DNA of 59,302 bases from Mycobacterium sp. KBS0706 (GTDB lineage: Bacteria > Pseudomonadota > Alphaproteobacteria > DSM-16000 > Inquilinaceae). The stretch lies in contig NZ_VCCH02000049.1 of assembly GCF_005938675.2 (NCBI RefSeq), forward strand, positions 1 through 59,302, in the 5' to 3' direction. A program made the translations under genes and the position numbers. Shown here piece after piece: positions 1 to 8,078 of this stretch. Under the pieces are notes generated by a model. The model did no database searches, was not told the DNA's origin, and saw nothing but the letters and a program-made list of their open reading frames with translations. Every line of letters begins with the position of its first letter. Within the stretch, counting starts at the first letter, position 1.

Positions 1-53
1 ATTCGCGTTGGCGAATGGGAGGGTGAGGGGGATGGCGCCGGCCCTTCAGCACC

Positions 54-2206
54 TCACCAACGGTAACGAATGCTGCCGATCACCGTCTGGCCCTGGCCCT
101 GATAGCAGTAGCCCTGGGCGCAGGTATCGTAGTCGCGGTCGAACAGGTTGGTGGCGTTGACCGCCAGCTGCACCCCGTCCAGCCGCGGCTCGACCGCGCC
201 GAGGTCGTAGCGGATGGCGGCGTCGAACAGGGTCACGGCGTCGTTGCGCCCGGTCGCGTTGTCGTCGTCGCGGTAGCTCGACCCGATATAGCGCAGGCCG
301 GCGCCCAGGCTCAGCCCCGGCACGATCCGGTCCGGCATCCGGTAGTCGGCCCAGGCGGAGACGACGTGGTTCGGGATGCCGGATGGGTCCTTCCCCTCGG
401 TCGCCGCGGTGCCCTCGGTGACCTCCGGGTCGAGATAGGTGTAGGCCAGTTGCAGGCTCAAGCCGTCGCCGAGATCGGCCAGGCCCTCCAGCTCGATGCC
501 GCGGACGCGGATCTCGCCGCGCTGGGCCTTGAAGTTGACGTTGTTCGCGTCGGCGATCAGGCCCTTGTCCTGGGTGATCTGGAACACCGAGGCGGTGACC
601 AGGCTGTTCAGCCCGTCTGGCTGGTATTTGACACCGGCCTCGATCTGCTCCGCCGTGGTCGGCTCGAAGGCGCGCCCCTGCCAGTCCGTGCCGAGATTCG
701 GATTGAAGGAGGTGGCATAGGCGACATAGGGGGCGAGGCCGAAATCGGTGACATAGGTCAGGCCGACGCGGCCGCTGAAGGCGCTGTCGGAGACGTCCTG
801 CCCGGTGCCGGCGATGCGCTCTTTGGTCGTGGTGTCGACCCAGTCGTGGCGGCCGCTCAAGGTCAGCAGCCAGCCGCCGACCCGGATCTGGTCCTGCAGA
901 TAGGCGCCGAGCTGGTCCTGCCGCTGCCAGGTGCGGGCATAGACCGCCGGCATGTCGATATGCTGCCTGCCGTAGTTCCGGGTGGTCAGGTCGAGGTCCG
1001 GCGCTGCGCCGTCGCCGGCGATGTTGGTGGTGTCGACGAAGGTGTAGTCGATCCCGGCCAACAGGGTGTGCTGCACCGGCCCGGTGTCCAAGCGCAGCTG
1101 CGCCTGGTTGTCGACCGACAGCGTGTCCAGGCTTTCGCGGTCCTGCCCGGCCCGGCGGTAGGCGGTGGTGCCGTCGTCCGACAGTCCGGTGATGTAGACA
1201 TAGCGGGTGTTGGCGTCGACATGGGCGTAGCGGAAGCTCTGCCGCAGTGTCAGCGCGTCGTCGACCCGGTGCTCGATCTGGTAGCCGGCCCGCACACTCT
1301 CGATGTCGAGGTCGTTCCAGGCCGGGTCGGCGGTGCGGATGTCGAGCAGGCCGGTGGCCGGCGAGTAGTAGTTGAACAGGCTGCCGCCGCTCTTGTCCTT
1401 CTGGTAGGCGCCGAGGATCGTCACCGTCGTGTCCTCGTTTGGCCGCCAGGTGAAGGCCGGCGCGATATAGGCGCGGTCGTCCGGCACCGCCGGCATCTGC
1501 GTGTCGCTGTCGCGGAACAGCCCGGTCAGGCGCCAGGAGAAACGATCGTCCAGCGGGTCGCCGACGTCGAACTGGCCCTGGTATCGATCATGGTTGCCGA
1601 ATTGCAGCTCGGCCTCGCGCAGCGCCTGGTCCGGCGGACGCTTGGTGACCAGGTCGACCAGCCCGGCCGGCGAGGACAGGCCGTAATTGGCCGAGGCCGG
1701 GCCGCGCAGCACGTTGATCGCCGCCAGGCCGTAGGGCTCGGTGCGGATGCCGGCGAAGACCTGGCCGGTCGGCTGCCGCAGCCCGTCGCGGAAGATGCCG
1801 AAATAGGCGGCGTCGAAGCCGCGGATCCAGAAGGCGTCGAGCCGCGGCGCGAAGCCGTAGAGGCCGGTCAGGATGCCGGGGGTGTAGGTCAGCGCCTCCT
1901 GCAGGCTCTGCACGTTGCGCGCGTCCAGCTGGCCGCGGGTGACGACGGAGATCGACTGCGGCGTCTCGACCAGCGGCGTGTCGGTCTTGGTGGCGCTGGT
2001 GCTGGTGGTGGCGGTGAAGCCCGCACCTCGGTCGTCGGCGTCTCGGCACTGCCCTGCACCACGATCGGGGCGAGGGTCAGGCTGGACTCATCGGCCGGGA
2101 CCGGTGCTCCTGTTTCCGTTTGGGCCAGGATCGGCGCCGGCGCGAGCGCCGTGATGGCGAGCAGCCCGAGGAAGAGGCAGGCACGGGGGCTTGGTCGATG
2201 TCGCAT
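54..2206 (-). pseudogene. TonB-dependent siderophore receptor, interrupted by a frameshift
   Basis: Outer-membrane receptor that would import a ferric siderophore using TonB energy. The start at 2206 gives a signal peptide (LFLGLLAITALAPAPILAQ) and a TonB-box-like segment (LTLAPIVVQG). After TTEV the frame is lost near 2020-2022. The continuation in the next frame reads GFTATTS...TPLVETPQSISVVTRGQL, the typical plug-domain entry of ferrichrome-type receptors. The remaining frame (stop at 54) holds the plug (IRGFDAAYFGIFRDGL, NVLRGPASANYG) and the beta-barrel, ending in aromatic YRW as outer-membrane barrels do. One missing base in a C run (CCC for CCCC on the plus strand) would restore a protein of about 717 residues. 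There is no N-terminal STN signalling domain. It diverges from an iron-complex binding protein across a Fur-like box. It is either a real pseudogene or a sequencing indel; the family call is firm. Confidence 0.88.
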
Positions 2207-2272
2207 CGGTGAGGTCGGCTCCGGTCGCGGAAGAGGCCGGCAGGATTGCCGGCTGCAAGCGGCCCGTTAATT

Positions 2273-2291
2273 GACATTGATTATCATTCTC
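2273..2291. promoter_or_regulatory. Fur-box-like operator between divergent iron-uptake genes
   Basis: GACATTGATTATCATTCTC agrees with the classical 19-bp Fur consensus GATAATGATAATCATTATC at 15 of 19 positions. It lies in the roughly 120-bp gap between the TonB receptor (minus) and the iron binding protein (plus), so it could repress both under iron sufficiency. Binding itself is inferred. In some alphaproteobacteria RirA or Irr rather than Fur controls iron genes. Confidence 0.7.
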
Positions 2292-2327
2292 GTCTAGAGC
2301 TTGTGGGAACGTGACCAGGACAAATTC

Positions 2328-3464
2328 GTGAACCGATCCAAGGCGCTGGCCTGCGCGCTTCTGCTGTTGACTTGCCTGCTGGCTCTGCCGGTCCGGGCGG
2401 AATGGCCGGTGACCGTGACCGACGCCGCCGGCCGGCAGGTGACGGTGCCGCACCAGCCGCGGGCCGTGCTGCTGGGGGCGGGCATCAACCTGGTGGCGCT
2501 GGCGCTGATCGACCCCGACCCGGTGTCGCTGCTGGCCGGCTGGGCCGACGACACTCGGCAATATGATCCCGGCCTCAATGCCGCTTTCCTGGCGAGATTC
2601 CCACGCCTGGCCGAGGTGCCGGTGGTGGGCGGCGGCACCGATGAGAGCTTCTCGCTGGAGAAGGCGCTGACGGTCGGGGCGGATCTGGCGATCTTCGGCG
2701 CCTGGCAGGCCGAGACCGAGCAGGGGCGGCTGATCCTGGACCGGCTGAACGCGGCCGGGGTGCCGGCGGTGGTGGTCGACTTCAACCACCGGCCGCTGGC
2801 GAATACGGCGCCGGGCATGCGGTTGCTGGGCCGTGTCCTCGGCCGCGAGGACCGGGCCAACGCCTTCGCCGATTTCTACGAGGCGCGGCTGGACCGCATC
2901 CGCCGGCGCATGGCGGCGCATCCGGAATCGGGGCCGACCGTGCTGATGCACGCCTATCCGCGGCCGGATGAGTGCTGCTGGGCGATCGGCGAGACCGGAC
3001 TGGGCGAACTGGTGTCGCTGGTCGGCGGCCGCAACATCGCCGCGGACCGCTTTGCCGACGCAGGGGGCGGGGTGCTCAGCCTCGAATATGCGATCGGGCA
3101 GGACCCGCAGGTCTATATCGCCACCGGCCTGCCTCAGGCGGAGGATGCCCCGGGGCTCATCGCGGGACCCGGCGTTCCCGCCGATGTCGCGCGGCGGAGC
3201 CTCGCGGCCGTGCTGGCGGCGCCCGGCCTGTCCGGCCTGGCGGCGGCGCGAGACGGCCGGGTGCATGGCCTGTGGAATTTCTTCAACGCCGTGCCGCTGA
3301 ACATCGTCGCGGTGGAGGCGGTGGCGCGCTGGGTGCGGCCGGAGATCTTCGGTGACCTCGACCCCCGCGCCACCCTGGCCGAGATCAACAGCCGTTTCGC
3401 CGCCCTGCCGTTCGACGGGGCGCTGTGGGTCAGCCTCGACCCAGCCGATGGCCGGTCGCGCTAG
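2328..3464 (+). CDS. Periplasmic iron-complex ABC transporter substrate-binding protein
   Basis: Helical-backbone (TroA/FepB-type) binding protein of about 378 residues, predicted to carry an iron complex in the periplasm. GTG at 2328 was preferred over the upstream in-frame TTG at 2301 because it gives a compact signal peptide (NRSKALACALLLLTCLLALPVRA) and has AGGA 7 nt upstream. The mature protein opens with VTVTDAAGRQVTVP, the hallmark beginning of the family. A DECC motif in the second half (PDECCWAIGETGLGELV) also occurs in the paralogous binding protein at 50142-51269. No permease or ATPase gene is adjacent, so it must work with a transporter encoded elsewhere. It is controlled from the divergent Fur-like box and converges on the following MFS gene, with a 4-nt overlap of the two 3' ends. 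Confidence 0.85.
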   Translation: MNRSKALACALLLLTCLLALPVRAEWPVTVTDAAGRQVTVPHQPRAVLLGAGINLVALALIDPDPVSLLAGWADDTRQYDPGLNAAFLARFPRLAEVPVVGGGTDESFSLEKALTVGADLAIFGAWQAETEQGRLILDRLNAAGVPAVVVDFNHRPLANTAPGMRLLGRVLGREDRANAFADFYEARLDRIRRRMAAHPESGPTVLMHAYPRPDECCWAIGETGLGELVSLVGGRNIAADRFADAGGGVLSLEYAIGQDPQVYIATGLPQAEDAPGLIAGPGVPADVARRSLAAVLAAPGLSGLAAARDGRVHGLWNFFNAVPLNIVAVEAVARWVRPEIFGDLDPRATLAEINSRFAALPFDGALWVSLDPADGRSR

Positions 3465-4861
3465 CGGCTGGCCGCGACGGTCAGCCGCCAGGCGGCCCAG
3501 GCGCCGAACACGGCCAGCGGCAGGGCAGTGACGAACACCCAGAATGCCGCCGCCCGCGCGGTCTCGACCGTCAGGCCCGCGCCGAACCCGACCAGGTTGG
3601 CGGTGGCGCCGGCGATGGCGGCGCCCACCGCCCCGCCGGTCTGGCGCACCGCGATCATCGCCGCGCTGCCGATCGCCTTGTCGTCATCGGCCAGGGTGCC
3701 GATCAGCCGCCGGTTCAGCAGGCTGGAGGAGAAGCCGAAGCCCGCGCCCATCAGCAGGGCGGCGCCGACGATCCAGGCCAGCGGGGCGTCGCGCATCACC
3801 ACGACCAGCAGCACCGCGCCGGCCAGGATGCAGACGGCGCCGCGCAGCAGCCAGCGCAGTTCGCCCGCGCCGGTGGCGCCGGCGACGACGAAGGCGGCCA
3901 GGGTCCAGGCCAGGGCCAGCACCGCCACCACATAGCCGGCCCACAGCGGCGACAGGCCGTGCAGAGTCTGCAGGATGGCGGGGCCGTAGACGTTCAGCGC
4001 CATCGAGGTCGCCATCAGGGCGAAGACCGCGGCGTAGGCGGTGCCGCAGACCGTGCGCAGGTCGCCTGCCTCGCGCGGCAGCAGCCGCACTCGGGCGCCG
4101 GCATCGATCCGCATCACCAGCACCAGGATGCCGAGGCCGGCGGCGACCAGCGCCAGGGCGATGGCGGGGTTCGGGATGACATCGGCCATGGCGATGGCGC
4201 CGACGCCGAGCGCCAGCCCGCCGATCTGCGGCCAGGGCACGCCCGGCTGGCCGGCGCTGCGCACCGTGCCCTTCAGCAGCCAGGGCGAAGCGGCGGCGAA
4301 GACCAGCGACTGGGCGGTGAACAGCCAGAACACCAGGCGCCAGTCGCCGGCCTGGGCGGCCAGGCCGCCGACCAGGGGCCCCAGGATGGTGGCGATGCCC
4401 CAGATGCCCGACGCGACGGCGAACATCCGGGCCAGATGGCGCTCGGGGAACAGCAGGGCGATGGCGACCATCGAGAAGCCGGCGACCCAGCCACTGCCGA
4501 TGCCCTGCAGCACCCGCCCGGCCAGGAACACGCCGATATCCGGGGCGGCGGCGCTGGCCACGCAGCCCAGCGCGAAGGCCAGGCCGGCGATGGCCGAGGC
4601 CCAGCGCAGCCCGAACCGCTCCGACAGCCGCCCGGCGCTGGCGCCGGCCAGGATGGCGCCCATCAGGAAGCCGGCGGTGGCCCAGCTGAAATAGGCATAG
4701 CCGCCGAGATCGGCGCCGACGCTGGGCATGATGGTGGCGGTGACCAGGGAGTCGGCCGCATTCAGCCAGATGCCGAGGCAGACCATCGCGAATCGCGGCA
4801 GCCGCCCCTCGCCGAGCAGATCCGCCCAGCCCGACGGCGGTTGCGCCGCTGCCTGCACCAT
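3461..4861 (-). CDS. MFS transporter, drug/siderophore exporter type
   Basis: Polytopic inner-membrane protein of 466 residues made almost entirely of hydrophobic helices, in the drug:H+ antiporter style of the major facilitator superfamily. Visible motifs are a motif-A-like loop (GRLSERFGLRW, about residues 98-108) and a motif-C-like helix (GIWGIATILGPLVGGLAA, about 150-168). The number of hydrophobic stretches suits a 14-helix DHA2 member better than a 12-helix one. Its position beside a siderophore receptor and an iron binding protein suggests export of a siderophore or another small molecule, but the substrate cannot be read from sequence. It is transcribed towards the binding protein gene and overlaps its last 4 nt. 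Confidence 0.85.
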   Translation of the reverse strand: MVQAAAQPPSGWADLLGEGRLPRFAMVCLGIWLNAADSLVTATIMPSVGADLGGYAYFSWATAGFLMGAILAGASAGRLSERFGLRWASAIAGLAFALGCVASAAAPDIGVFLAGRVLQGIGSGWVAGFSMVAIALLFPERHLARMFAVASGIWGIATILGPLVGGLAAQAGDWRLVFWLFTAQSLVFAAASPWLLKGTVRSAGQPGVPWPQIGGLALGVGAIAMADVIPNPAIALALVAAGLGILVLVMRIDAGARVRLLPREAGDLRTVCGTAYAAVFALMATSMALNVYGPAILQTLHGLSPLWAGYVVAVLALAWTLAAFVVAGATGAGELRWLLRGAVCILAGAVLLVVVMRDAPLAWIVGAALLMGAGFGFSSSLLNRRLIGTLADDDKAIGSAAMIAVRQTGGAVGAAIAGATANLVGFGAGLTVETARAAAFWVFVTALPLAVFGAWAAWRLTVAASR

Positions 4862-4938
4862 GTTGCGTTTCCCCTTCGTTCCAGCCGGGCTACACCGCCG
4901 GCGTCACGATGAGAAGCGCGGAGTCCACAGGACAGAAA

Positions 4939-5388
4939 TCAGCGCCAGCGCGCGGCGGCCTCGTCATCCTCGGTCCGGGACTCGACCCAGCGCTCGCCGG
5001 CCGGCGTCTCCTCTTTCTTCCAGAACGGGGCCTTGGTCTTCAGCCAGTCCATCAGGAAGGCGCAGGCCTCGAGGGCGGCGCCGCGATGGGCCGAGGCGGC
5101 GCCGCAGAACATGATCCGCTCGCCCGGCTCCAGCCGGCCGATTCGATGGACGATGCTGACCTCCAGGAGCGGCCAGCGGCTGCGGGCCTCGGCCTCGATC
5201 TCCTCCAGCTGCCGCTCGGTCATGCCGGGGTAGTGCTCCAGCGTCATCGCCGTGACTGCGGTGCCGCCGGCGATGTCGCGCACCAGCCCGACGAAGCTGG
5301 CGACGCCGCCGACATCGCTGCGGCCGTCCGATAGCGCCGCCATCTCCGCGCCGACATCAAAATCGGCCTCTTGCACGCGAACCGCCAT
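4939..5388 (-). CDS. moaE: Molybdopterin synthase catalytic subunit MoaE
   Basis: Large subunit (149 residues) of molybdopterin synthase, which inserts two sulfurs from thiocarboxylated MoaD into cyclic pyranopterin monophosphate. Family signatures are FVGLVRD near residue 33, EHYPGMTE near 60, and the active-site region ending in WLKTKAPFWKKEE, which contains the conserved catalytic lysines. The initiation codon sits directly after the stop of moaD, so the two subunits are translationally linked as in most bacteria. It is the last gene of the minus-strand block uvrC-pgsA-mobB-moeA-moaD-moaE. Confidence 0.96.
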   Translation of the reverse strand: MAVRVQEADFDVGAEMAALSDGRSDVGGVASFVGLVRDIAGGTAVTAMTLEHYPGMTERQLEEIEAEARSRWPLLEVSIVHRIGRLEPGERIMFCGAASAHRGAALEACAFLMDWLKTKAPFWKKEETPAGERWVESRTEDDEAAARWR

Positions 5389-5389
5389 C

Positions 5390-5641
5390 TCAGCCTCCGG
5401 TCACGGGCGGAAAGATGCCGATCTCGTCGCCCGGCGCCACCGGGTCGCCCGGCTTGGCGAAGCGCTGATTGACCGCGACGCGGACCACCGCCGGGTTGGC
5501 CAGGGCGTCGGCATAGCCGGTGCCGCGGGCGCGCAGCCAGTCCAGCAGGCCGGCGACGTCGCGCACCGACTCCGGCGGCGACACCGTCTCGGTGGCGGTG
5601 CCGATCTTGCTGCGGACCCAGGCGAAATACAGGAGCTTCAT
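5390..5641 (-). CDS. moaD: Molybdopterin synthase sulfur-carrier subunit MoaD
   Basis: Ubiquitin-fold sulfur carrier of 83 residues. The C-terminus ends in PPVTGG; the terminal Gly-Gly is adenylated and thiocarboxylated by MoeB and then donates sulfur in the MoaE active site. It begins with MKLLYFAWVRSKIG, typical of MoaD. It lies between moeA and moaE on the same strand, with a few nt between genes. Size and ends match the family exactly. Confidence 0.96.
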   Translation of the reverse strand: MKLLYFAWVRSKIGTATETVSPPESVRDVAGLLDWLRARGTGYADALANPAVVRVAVNQRFAKPGDPVAPGDEIGIFPPVTGG

Positions 5642-5649
5642 GCCGGTTC

Positions 5650-6903
5650 TCAGATCAGGGCGCTCAACGGGATATAGGCAACCGGATCGCCCGGTGCCAC
5701 GCCGACCGAGTCCTCCGGCAGCTCGACCAGCCCTTCGGCGCCGGCGAGGGAGCTCAGCATGCCGGCGCCCTCCCGGCCGTGGCGATGGGCGATCAGCCCG
5801 CCGGATGGGTCGATGTCCAGAATCGCGCGGAGAAACTCACGGCGGCCCGGCTTCTTGGCGTGGGCGAAGCCGGCGGCGACCGGGAAGCGGCGCAGCGGCA
5901 GCGGCTCGGCGCCGGCCAGATGCAGCAGCAGCGGCCGGGCCACCAGCAGGAAGGTGACCATCGCCGCGACCGGATTGCCCGGCAGGCCCAGCAGCGGCAC
6001 GCCACCGACCTGCCCCAGAGCCACCGGCTTGCCCGGCTTGATCGCCAGGCGCCAGTGGTGCAGCCGGCCGCCGGCCGCCTCCAGCGCTGCCTTGACGTGG
6101 TCCTCGTCGCCGACCGAGACGCCGCCGGATGTGACGATCGCGTCGGCCTTCGCCGCCACCGTGAGCGCCGATCGCACCGCATTGACCCGGTCCGGCACGA
6201 TGCCGTGGTCGGCGACATCGCAGCCCAGCCGGCGCAGCAGCGTCGTCAGCAGATAGCGGTTGGCGTCGTAGATCTGGCCCTCGGCCACCGGCATGCCCGG
6301 GTCGCGCAGCTCGTCCCCGGTCGACAGCACCGCCACCCGCAACCTCCGGCGGACCGGCAGGACGGCGCGGCCGAGCGAGGCGGCCACGCCGATCTCGGCC
6401 GGTCCCAGCCGGCGGCCGGCGGTCAGCACGGTGGCGCCGGCATGGATGTCGTCGCCGGCCTGCCGGACATGGGCGCCGCGCCGCAGTCCGGCCGGGAGGG
6501 TGACAAATTCGCCCGCGACCGCGCAGTCCTCCTGCATCACCACCGTGTCCGGCCCGGCGGGCAGCGGCGCGCCGGTGAAGATGCGGATCGCCTCGCCCCG
6601 TCCGCCCGGGCGGCCGAGCGGATGGCCGGCAGCGACACGGCCGGCCACCGGCAGCGGGGTCGGGGTACCGGGCGCCAGGTCGTCGAAATGCACGGCGTAG
6701 CCGTCGACCGCGGCATTGGCATGCGGCGGCACCGAACGGTCGGCCACCAGATCCTCGGCCAGGAACCGGTCCTCCGCCTCTGCGAGCGGGACGGTCTCGG
6801 CCGCAACGACCACGGCCAGGCGGGAGCGGAACTCGGCCACCGCCTCCTCGACCGACAGCAGCCGGTCGCCCAGGGCGAAGCAGTCATCGGGCAGGCGGCC
6901 CAT
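5650..6903 (-). CDS. moeA: Molybdopterin molybdenumtransferase MoeA
   Basis: Inserts molybdate into adenylated molybdopterin (417 residues, normal length). It begins with the typical segment DRLLSVEEAVAEFRSRL. It contains the MoCF biosynthesis signature TSGGVSVGDEDHVKAALE (about residues 238-255), the LLGLPGNPVAAMVTF segment (about 303-317), and a C-terminal beta-barrel domain. It sits between mobB and moaD with gaps of 3 and 8 nt, which implies one transcript. No Moco riboswitch was seen in the short gaps. Confidence 0.96.
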   Translation of the reverse strand: MGRLPDDCFALGDRLLSVEEAVAEFRSRLAVVVAAETVPLAEAEDRFLAEDLVADRSVPPHANAAVDGYAVHFDDLAPGTPTPLPVAGRVAAGHPLGRPGGRGEAIRIFTGAPLPAGPDTVVMQEDCAVAGEFVTLPAGLRRGAHVRQAGDDIHAGATVLTAGRRLGPAEIGVAASLGRAVLPVRRRLRVAVLSTGDELRDPGMPVAEGQIYDANRYLLTTLLRRLGCDVADHGIVPDRVNAVRSALTVAAKADAIVTSGGVSVGDEDHVKAALEAAGGRLHHWRLAIKPGKPVALGQVGGVPLLGLPGNPVAAMVTFLLVARPLLLHLAGAEPLPLRRFPVAAGFAHAKKPGRREFLRAILDIDPSGGLIAHRHGREGAGMLSSLAGAEGLVELPEDSVGVAPGDPVAYIPLSALI

Positions 6904-6906
6904 GAC

Positions 6907-7407
6907 TCAGCCGGCCTTGCGGGCGAAATCGACGACGAAATCGGCGATCGCCTCGATGTCGTCGATATCCAGCCGCGTCCGGGCCGGGTCGGCGACGGGA
7001 CCGTCGCTGGCCACCGCGATGATGCTCGGATCCTCGGGATGCAGCGGCGGCTTGCCGGTCTCGGTGCGCCAGACTTCCAGCTTGGGATAGGCCTCGCGCT
7101 TGAAGCCCTCGACCAGGACCAGGTCGACCGGCTGCAGCTTCGCCAGCAGCGCCGCCAGCGGCGGCTCGGCGGCGCCGCGGTGCTCGTGCATCAGGGCCCA
7201 GCGCCGGTCGGAGGAGACCAGCACCTCGGTCGCCCCGGCCTCGCGGTGGCGCCAGCTGTCCTTGCCGGGCTGGTCGATATCGAAGTCGTGATGCGCGTGC
7301 TTGACGGTGGAGACGGTCAGGCCGCGGCCGATCAGGGCCGGAATCAGCTTCGCCAGCAGCGTGGTCTTGCCGCTGCCGCTCCAGCCGGCGATGCCGAGCA
7401 CACGCAT
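6907..7407 (-). CDS. mobB: Molybdopterin-guanine dinucleotide biosynthesis adapter MobB
   Basis: GTP-binding partner of MobA in forming the guanine dinucleotide molybdenum cofactor (166 residues). The ATG at 7407 yields MRVLGIAGWSGSGKTTLL, with the P-loop GWSGSGKT at residues 8-15; the open frame further upstream overlaps pgsA and is a shadow. Other family landmarks are STVKHAHHDFDIDQPGKDSWRHREAGA (about 35-61) and VEGFKREAYPKLEV (about 100-113). It starts 5 nt after the pgsA stop. mobA is not in the window. Confidence 0.95.
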   Translation of the reverse strand: MRVLGIAGWSGSGKTTLLAKLIPALIGRGLTVSTVKHAHHDFDIDQPGKDSWRHREAGATEVLVSSDRRWALMHEHRGAAEPPLAALLAKLQPVDLVLVEGFKREAYPKLEVWRTETGKPPLHPEDPSIIAVASDGPVADPARTRLDIDDIEAIADFVVDFARKAG

Positions 7408-7412
7408 TGGGG

Positions 7413-8030
7413 TCAACCAGCCGTCCTGGCGGCCTTGGCCGGTGGCGGGCTGCGCGGGTCTTCGGTGATGGCCTGGCGCACGCCTTCGCGCAGATAGCTC
7501 CAGCCGGTCACCAGGGTCAGCACCGCGGCGACCCAGATCCCGGCGATGCCGATCTGGGTCACCGGCACCTGGCCGTCGAAGGCACGGGTGCCGGCGTCGC
7601 CGACGATCAGGAAGCCGATCGCCAGCATCTGGATCGTGGTCTTCCACTTGGCCAAAGCGGTGACCGGCAGGCCGCGGGCATTCATCCCGGCCAGGAACTC
7701 GCGCAGGCCGGAGATCAGCACCTCGCGCAGCAGGATGATCACGGCCGGGATGATCGTCCAGCCTTGCAGCCGGCCGAAGGCGGCCAGCATGAACAGCACG
7801 GCGGTGACCAGCATCTTGTCGGCGATCGGGTCGAGCAGCCGGCCGATCGGCGAGGTCTCGTTCCAGGCACGCGCCAGCTTGCCGTCGAGATAGTCGGTGA
7901 TGGCGGCGGCGGCGTAGATCGCCAGACAGGTCCAGGCGGCCCAGGCGGCGGGCACATAGAACAGCGCGATCAGCACGGGAATGGCCGCGATGCGCGAGTA
8001 GGTCAGGAGGTTCGGCAGGCTGGTGACCAT
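7413..8030 (-). CDS. pgsA: CDP-diacylglycerol--glycerol-3-phosphate 3-phosphatidyltransferase
   Basis: Integral membrane enzyme (205 residues) that makes phosphatidylglycerol phosphate, the committed step to PG and cardiolipin. The CDP-alcohol phosphotransferase signature D-G-x2-A-R-x8-G-x3-D-x3-D is complete (DGKLARAW...GRLLDPIAD, about residues 48-72), followed by four to five hydrophobic helices. The N-terminus SLPNLLTYSRIAAIPV is characteristic of PgsA. It is downstream of uvrC and upstream of mobB. The uvrC-pgsA-moaDE order is common in alphaproteobacteria. Confidence 0.95.
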   Translation of the reverse strand: MVTSLPNLLTYSRIAAIPVLIALFYVPAAWAAWTCLAIYAAAAITDYLDGKLARAWNETSPIGRLLDPIADKMLVTAVLFMLAAFGRLQGWTIIPAVIILLREVLISGLREFLAGMNARGLPVTALAKWKTTIQMLAIGFLIVGDAGTRAFDGQVPVTQIGIAGIWVAAVLTLVTGWSYLREGVRQAITEDPRSPPPAKAARTAG

Positions 8031-8078
8031 GGCGACGGCACTGACTTCAGGGGCTTCGGGACGCTAGCACATGGCGCT

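Noticed and set aside
366..2270. Long plus-strand open frame (634 codons) opposite the siderophore receptor
   Set aside because: Low-complexity shadow of the high-GC antisense gene, rich in Arg/Gly/Val/Gln; the minus strand encodes clear receptor motifs.
3425..4912. Plus-strand 495-codon frame over the MFS gene
   Set aside because: Composition (Gly, Gln, Asp, His, Arg) is that of an antisense shadow; the opposite strand is a clear transporter.
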